The position numbers and the translations under genes are program-made. A DNA stretch of 64,000 nucleotides from an uncultured Eubacteriales bacterium (lineage in GTDB: Bacteria > Bacillota > Clostridia > Christensenellales > Aristaeellaceae): the NCBI GenBank assembly GCA_902793605.1, contig CADBEB010000015.1, forward strand, positions 1-64,000, read 5' to 3'. Position 1 is the stretch's first letter, and every line of letters begins with the position of its first letter. Below are positions 61,945 through 64,000 of the stretch, in pieces. Below the pieces are notes generated by a model. It was given only the letters and a program-made list of their open reading frames with translations, did no database searches and was not told the origin of the DNA.

Positions 61945-62830
61945 TTTCGAAATAGAACTCATCCGCCGGTTCTTCGCCGCCGAACTGGGCGGGATCGATC
62001 TCGACGGTCGCTTCCACGAGCCGTTTGGCCTGGGCCGCTCCGACATAGCTGATGGCGCAGCCGGGGATGGCCGCCTTGGGGAACTTTATTTCCAGGGCGG
62101 AGAGCGCTTCGACGACCTTGTCCGGATCGCTCATGCACAGGCCGCAGGATTCCTCGATCTCAGCCAGCGCAGCCTTCACGAGCTCCGGGTTTTTCTCCAG
62201 GGTTTCCGCCCGGACGAAGAGACCGGCCTGGGTATAGCCGTTGTCCAGCAGGTCGTTTACGGGGAAACCGGTGATCTTGTCATTCGCGGCTTTGGCAGCG
62301 GTGAACATAGGTTCGGCGGTCAGGACGATAGCTTCCGGATCGGTTTCCAGGAGCGCCTTGGTCTCAGCGGCGCCGGCCAGCGGATCGGCCAGCTCGGGCT
62401 CGATCCCGAACTGCTTCAGGGCGTAAAGGGCGACGGAGGCGTTGATCGTGTCCGCACCGAAGAGGGTGAGCTTGTTGCCGTTCAGGTCTTCAATGGAGAA
62501 GTTATCCCGCTGGGAGGCGATCACCAGGTTGCCCCAGGTGACAACCGCGGCCAGGCGGTAGGTGGACTTGCCGGCCTTGAAGAGCTTGGCGCCGGCATTG
62601 ACAGGAGCGATGATGAAATCGGCCTGAGCGGAAGCAAAGGCGGCCGGGATCGTGTCCGCGGCGATGAAGGTGAAGTCGTCCGGGCGGGCAGCAGCCAGCG
62701 TCGCCACGGAGAGCGCGGGAGCGCCGTTGGGGCAGGTGAGGGTCCAGGTTTCTTCCGCAAAGGCGGAGGCAGCACCCAGCAGCAGGGCCAGGGCAAGCAG
62801 CAGAGCAGACAGTTTCTTCAGGTTTTTCAT
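61931..62830 (-). CDS. ABC transporter binding protein, NMT1/SsuA-like
   Basis: 299 residues, ATG at 62830 with AGAGGAAA upstream and a signal peptide (MKNLKKLSALLLALALLLGAASAFA). The mature start TWTLTCPNGAPALSVATLAA, the DFIIAPVNAGAKLF stretch and TYRLAAVVTWGNLVIAS fit NMT1-like binding proteins of the SsuA class, in normal lobe order. The ligand is unknown. It lies between a TM1266-type regulator and its permease, so import is probably tied to the same signal as the leader RNA upstream. Confidence 0.85.
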   Translation of the reverse strand: MKNLKKLSALLLALALLLGAASAFAEETWTLTCPNGAPALSVATLAAARPDDFTFIAADTIPAAFASAQADFIIAPVNAGAKLFKAGKSTYRLAAVVTWGNLVIASQRDNFSIEDLNGNKLTLFGADTINASVALYALKQFGIEPELADPLAGAAETKALLETDPEAIVLTAEPMFTAAKAANDKITGFPVNDLLDNGYTQAGLFVRAETLEKNPELVKAALAEIEESCGLCMSDPDKVVEALSALEIKFPKAAIPGCAISYVGAAQAKRLVEATVEIDPAQFGGEEPADEFYFENAEE

Positions 62831-62851
62831 ATCGGTTTCCTCTCTTTCATG

Positions 62852-63127
62852 TTATTTCTTAATGGATGTTTTTTTGGCAGTCAGTGCGCTTTTCACCGTG
62901 ATACCGGGGATGTTGCCGAGTTTCCCGGTGAGTGCACCAACGCGGGCATTGGTTCCTTCAACGATCAGCCCGATGACAGCGGAATTGTCGGCCTGGTTCG
63001 GTATGCCGATCCGGCCCCGGATCATATCAGAAAAATGGGAAAGCAGACGGTTTACCTCCGCAATCTCATCCTTTTTCTCAACGACGATTCCAACAAATCC
63101 CATTCTGATGTCAGTATCCACGGGCAT
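62852..63127 (-). CDS. TM1266-family small regulator (iron-only hydrogenase system type)
   Basis: 91 residues; the ATG at 63127 has GGAGAAAGGAAAG directly upstream and is preferred to one at 63163, which lies in the terminator hairpin. The protein is a single ACT-like ferredoxin fold: RMGFVGIVVEKKDEIAEVNRLLSHFSDMI, RGRIGIPN, SAVIGLIVEGTNARVGALTGKLGNIPG, then TVKSAL. This matches the TM1266 family often found with [FeFe]-hydrogenase genes, though none is here. It heads the operon with the binding protein and permease. Confidence 0.85.
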   Translation of the reverse strand: MPVDTDIRMGFVGIVVEKKDEIAEVNRLLSHFSDMIRGRIGIPNQADNSAVIGLIVEGTNARVGALTGKLGNIPGITVKSALTAKKTSIKK

Positions 63128-63303
63128 CTTTCCTTTCTCCAGAGCATATAAAAAGCGTGACAAAAATCTATGTCACGCGCGATGATACAGCCATACGGAT
63201 GCCCCCTTTCCCATCTCGCACCTCGGAGTCCCTCAGTACTCAATCAGGTTGCCTGTGCGGCTGTCTCCCCGTTACCCGCAGGCGCCGGTTTGATCTGTAC
63301 CGC
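63128..63303 (-). promoter_or_regulatory. Structured leader RNA, candidate riboswitch of unknown class
   Basis: The transcript from the promoter at 63310-63338 has about 175 nt before the TM1266 start codon. GGUACAG (63294-63300) pairs with CUGUAUC (63184-63190), a 7-bp closing stem around about 100 nt. Inside are UGCGG/CCGCA with GCC/GGC and a bulge, and GGUGC/GCAUC. An intrinsic terminator follows at 63150-63178, ahead of the ribosome site. That plan is typical of a transcription-attenuating riboswitch. It does not match the TPP, SAM-I, FMN, cobalamin, guanidine-I, Moco or c-di-GMP consensus as I remember them. Confidence 0.6.
63150..63178 (-). terminator. Attenuator-type terminator in the leader
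   Basis: GCGTGACA pairs with TGTCACGC (8 bp, 8-base loop), followed on the minus strand by TTTTT. It lies 22 bases before the TM1266 start codon, so it must be overcome for expression. Confidence 0.85.
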
Positions 63304-63309
63304 GGCAGC

Positions 63310-63338
63310 ATCATATCACGAACAGCTGACTTTTTCAA
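63310..63338 (-). promoter_or_regulatory. Sigma-A promoter for the TM1266 operon
   Basis: TTGAAA (63333-63338), a 17-base spacer and TATGAT (63310-63315) on the minus strand. Confidence 0.8.
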
Positions 63339-63353
63339 CTGCGGGCAGCTGTA

Positions 63354-63382
63354 TTGCCGGATGGCCGCGAATCATGTATATT
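63354..63382 (+). promoter_or_regulatory. Promoter for the epimerase gene
   Basis: TTGCCG (63354-63359), a 17-base spacer and TATATT (63377-63382), 44 bases ahead of the start codon and divergent from the TM1266 promoter. Confidence 0.65.
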
Positions 63383-63425
63383 ATTGAAAACACAGAAAAA
63401 CCTGAAGTTCCGGAGGAAATAAACC

Positions 63426-64000
63426 ATGAGGAGCGTATTGACGGTTCAGTCCATGAGAGAAAGTGATGCCAGGGCAATTGCAGGAGGAACCCCGGGACAG
63501 GAACTGATGGGCAGGGCTGCCAAAGCGATTTTTGAGGCAGTTGAATGGCAGCCCCCCGTGGCTGTCGTCTGCGGAAAGGGCAACAACGGCGGGGACGGAT
63601 ATGCTCTGGCCTGCCTGCTGAGGGAGGCAGGGATCGGATGCAGTGTGCTGGCGCAGGGTGAACCGACAACCGCAGAAGCTTTGTTTTACCGTGAAAAATG
63701 TAAAAAGCTGCAAATCATGGCTTTACCCTGGAAACAGGTAACAGACTTTGGAAAATACCGGACGATCGCGGACTGCATCTTTGGGACCGGGTTTCACGGA
63801 GAAGCGGGCGGCGAAGCCGCTCGAATGATTGAACTGATTAACCGCAGCGGGCTGAGGGTCATCAGTGCGGATATCAACAGCGGAATCAACGGGGAAAACG
63901 GACTCGGACCGGTTGCGGTCAGAAGCGATCTGACCGTGTCGATCGGCAGCCTGAAACCGGGTCACTTTCTGGGCCGGGCGAAAGATGTGATGAAACAGGT
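63426..64000 (+). CDS. nnrE: NAD(P)H-hydrate epimerase, N-terminal part (runs off the window)
   Basis: The ATG at 63426 has CCGGAGG 8 bases upstream; the frame stays open to the window end (191 codons seen). It is a YjeF_N domain: VQSMRESDARAIAGGTPGQELMGRAA at the start, VAVVCGKGNNGGDGYALA (the family signature), DCIFGTGFHGEAGG, and ISADINSGINGENG. It repairs damaged NAD(P)H hydrates by interconverting R and S forms. In many bacteria the YjeF_C dehydratase is fused downstream; whether that holds here lies beyond the window. Confidence 0.92.
   Translation, partial: MRSVLTVQSMRESDARAIAGGTPGQELMGRAAKAIFEAVEWQPPVAVVCGKGNNGGDGYALACLLREAGIGCSVLAQGEPTTAEALFYREKCKKLQIMALPWKQVTDFGKYRTIADCIFGTGFHGEAGGEAARMIELINRSGLRVISADINSGINGENGLGPVAVRSDLTVSIGSLKPGHFLGRAKDVMKQ

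Noticed and set aside
63181..63303. TPP riboswitch suggested by ACCTGAT in the leader
   Set aside because: The CTGAGA and GCG-AGGGA core elements are not in the right order or spacing.
63240..63310. T-box-like text (TGTACCGCGGCAGC) on the plus strand
   Set aside because: It lacks the GGGTGG part of the T-box, and transcription of this region runs on the minus strand.

Overview
Organism. The window reads as a chromosomal piece of a monoderm, moderately high-GC Clostridia-type Firmicute (Bacillota). The evidence is a Gram-positive PolC-type polymerase, the classic uppS-cdsA-dxr-rseP-ispG-polC cluster, gyrB-gyrA side by side, strong AAGGAGG-type ribosome sites, many Leu/Ala-rich signal peptides, and no lipopolysaccharide or outer-membrane assembly genes. 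Protein style suggests an uncultured gut or rumen lineage near Aristaeella/Christensenellales; that placement is an inference from memory, not a search. No rRNA, tRNA or CRISPR array was seen.

Layout. 0-6 kb is accessory DNA: a solute-binding protein with permuted lobes, a possible pseudogene remnant, two DnaA-box-like sites, small unknown genes, an XRE regulator, a phage Gp157-type protein, and three copies of a REP-like palindrome, two of them inside reading frames. 6-21 kb holds two divergent dipeptide/oligopeptide ABC transporter loci. The left one (minus strand, B-C-D-F-A) ends in an OppA whose C-terminal segment has moved to the N-terminus. The right one (plus strand, A-B-C-D-F plus a small membrane protein) has an OppC with a large extracytoplasmic insertion. 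21-25 kb carries frr, then a class III nucleotide cyclase convergent with a protein that has two cyclic-nucleotide-binding domains, a probable second-messenger pair. 25.5-35.3 kb is the isoprenoid/phospholipid/protease/replication cluster. 35.4-39.4 kb has a DivIC/FtsL-like protein, an Ppx/GppA phosphatase, a two-gene SUF-like pair and DegV. 39.7-44.2 kb is gyrB-gyrA, followed by a secreted protein of ten InlB-B-like repeats.

46.8-53.0 kb is a MacAB-like export module with two adaptor proteins and its own two-component system. 53-61 kb holds an amidohydrolase, an L,D-transpeptidase, DAHP synthase and prephenate dehydrogenase (aromatic amino acids), a GH5-type glycosidase and two exported proteins. 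61.2-63.3 kb is a minus-strand operon of a TM1266-type regulator, a binding protein and an ABC permease without an ATPase gene, preceded by a folded leader RNA with an intrinsic terminator. The window ends inside an NAD(P)H-hydrate epimerase gene.

Most worth a second look: the two circularly permuted binding proteins from different families, the cyclase/dual-CNB pair placed between frr and uppS, the unassigned leader RNA at 63.1-63.3 kb, the domain inserted in OppC, and REP-like palindromes that have become coding sequence.
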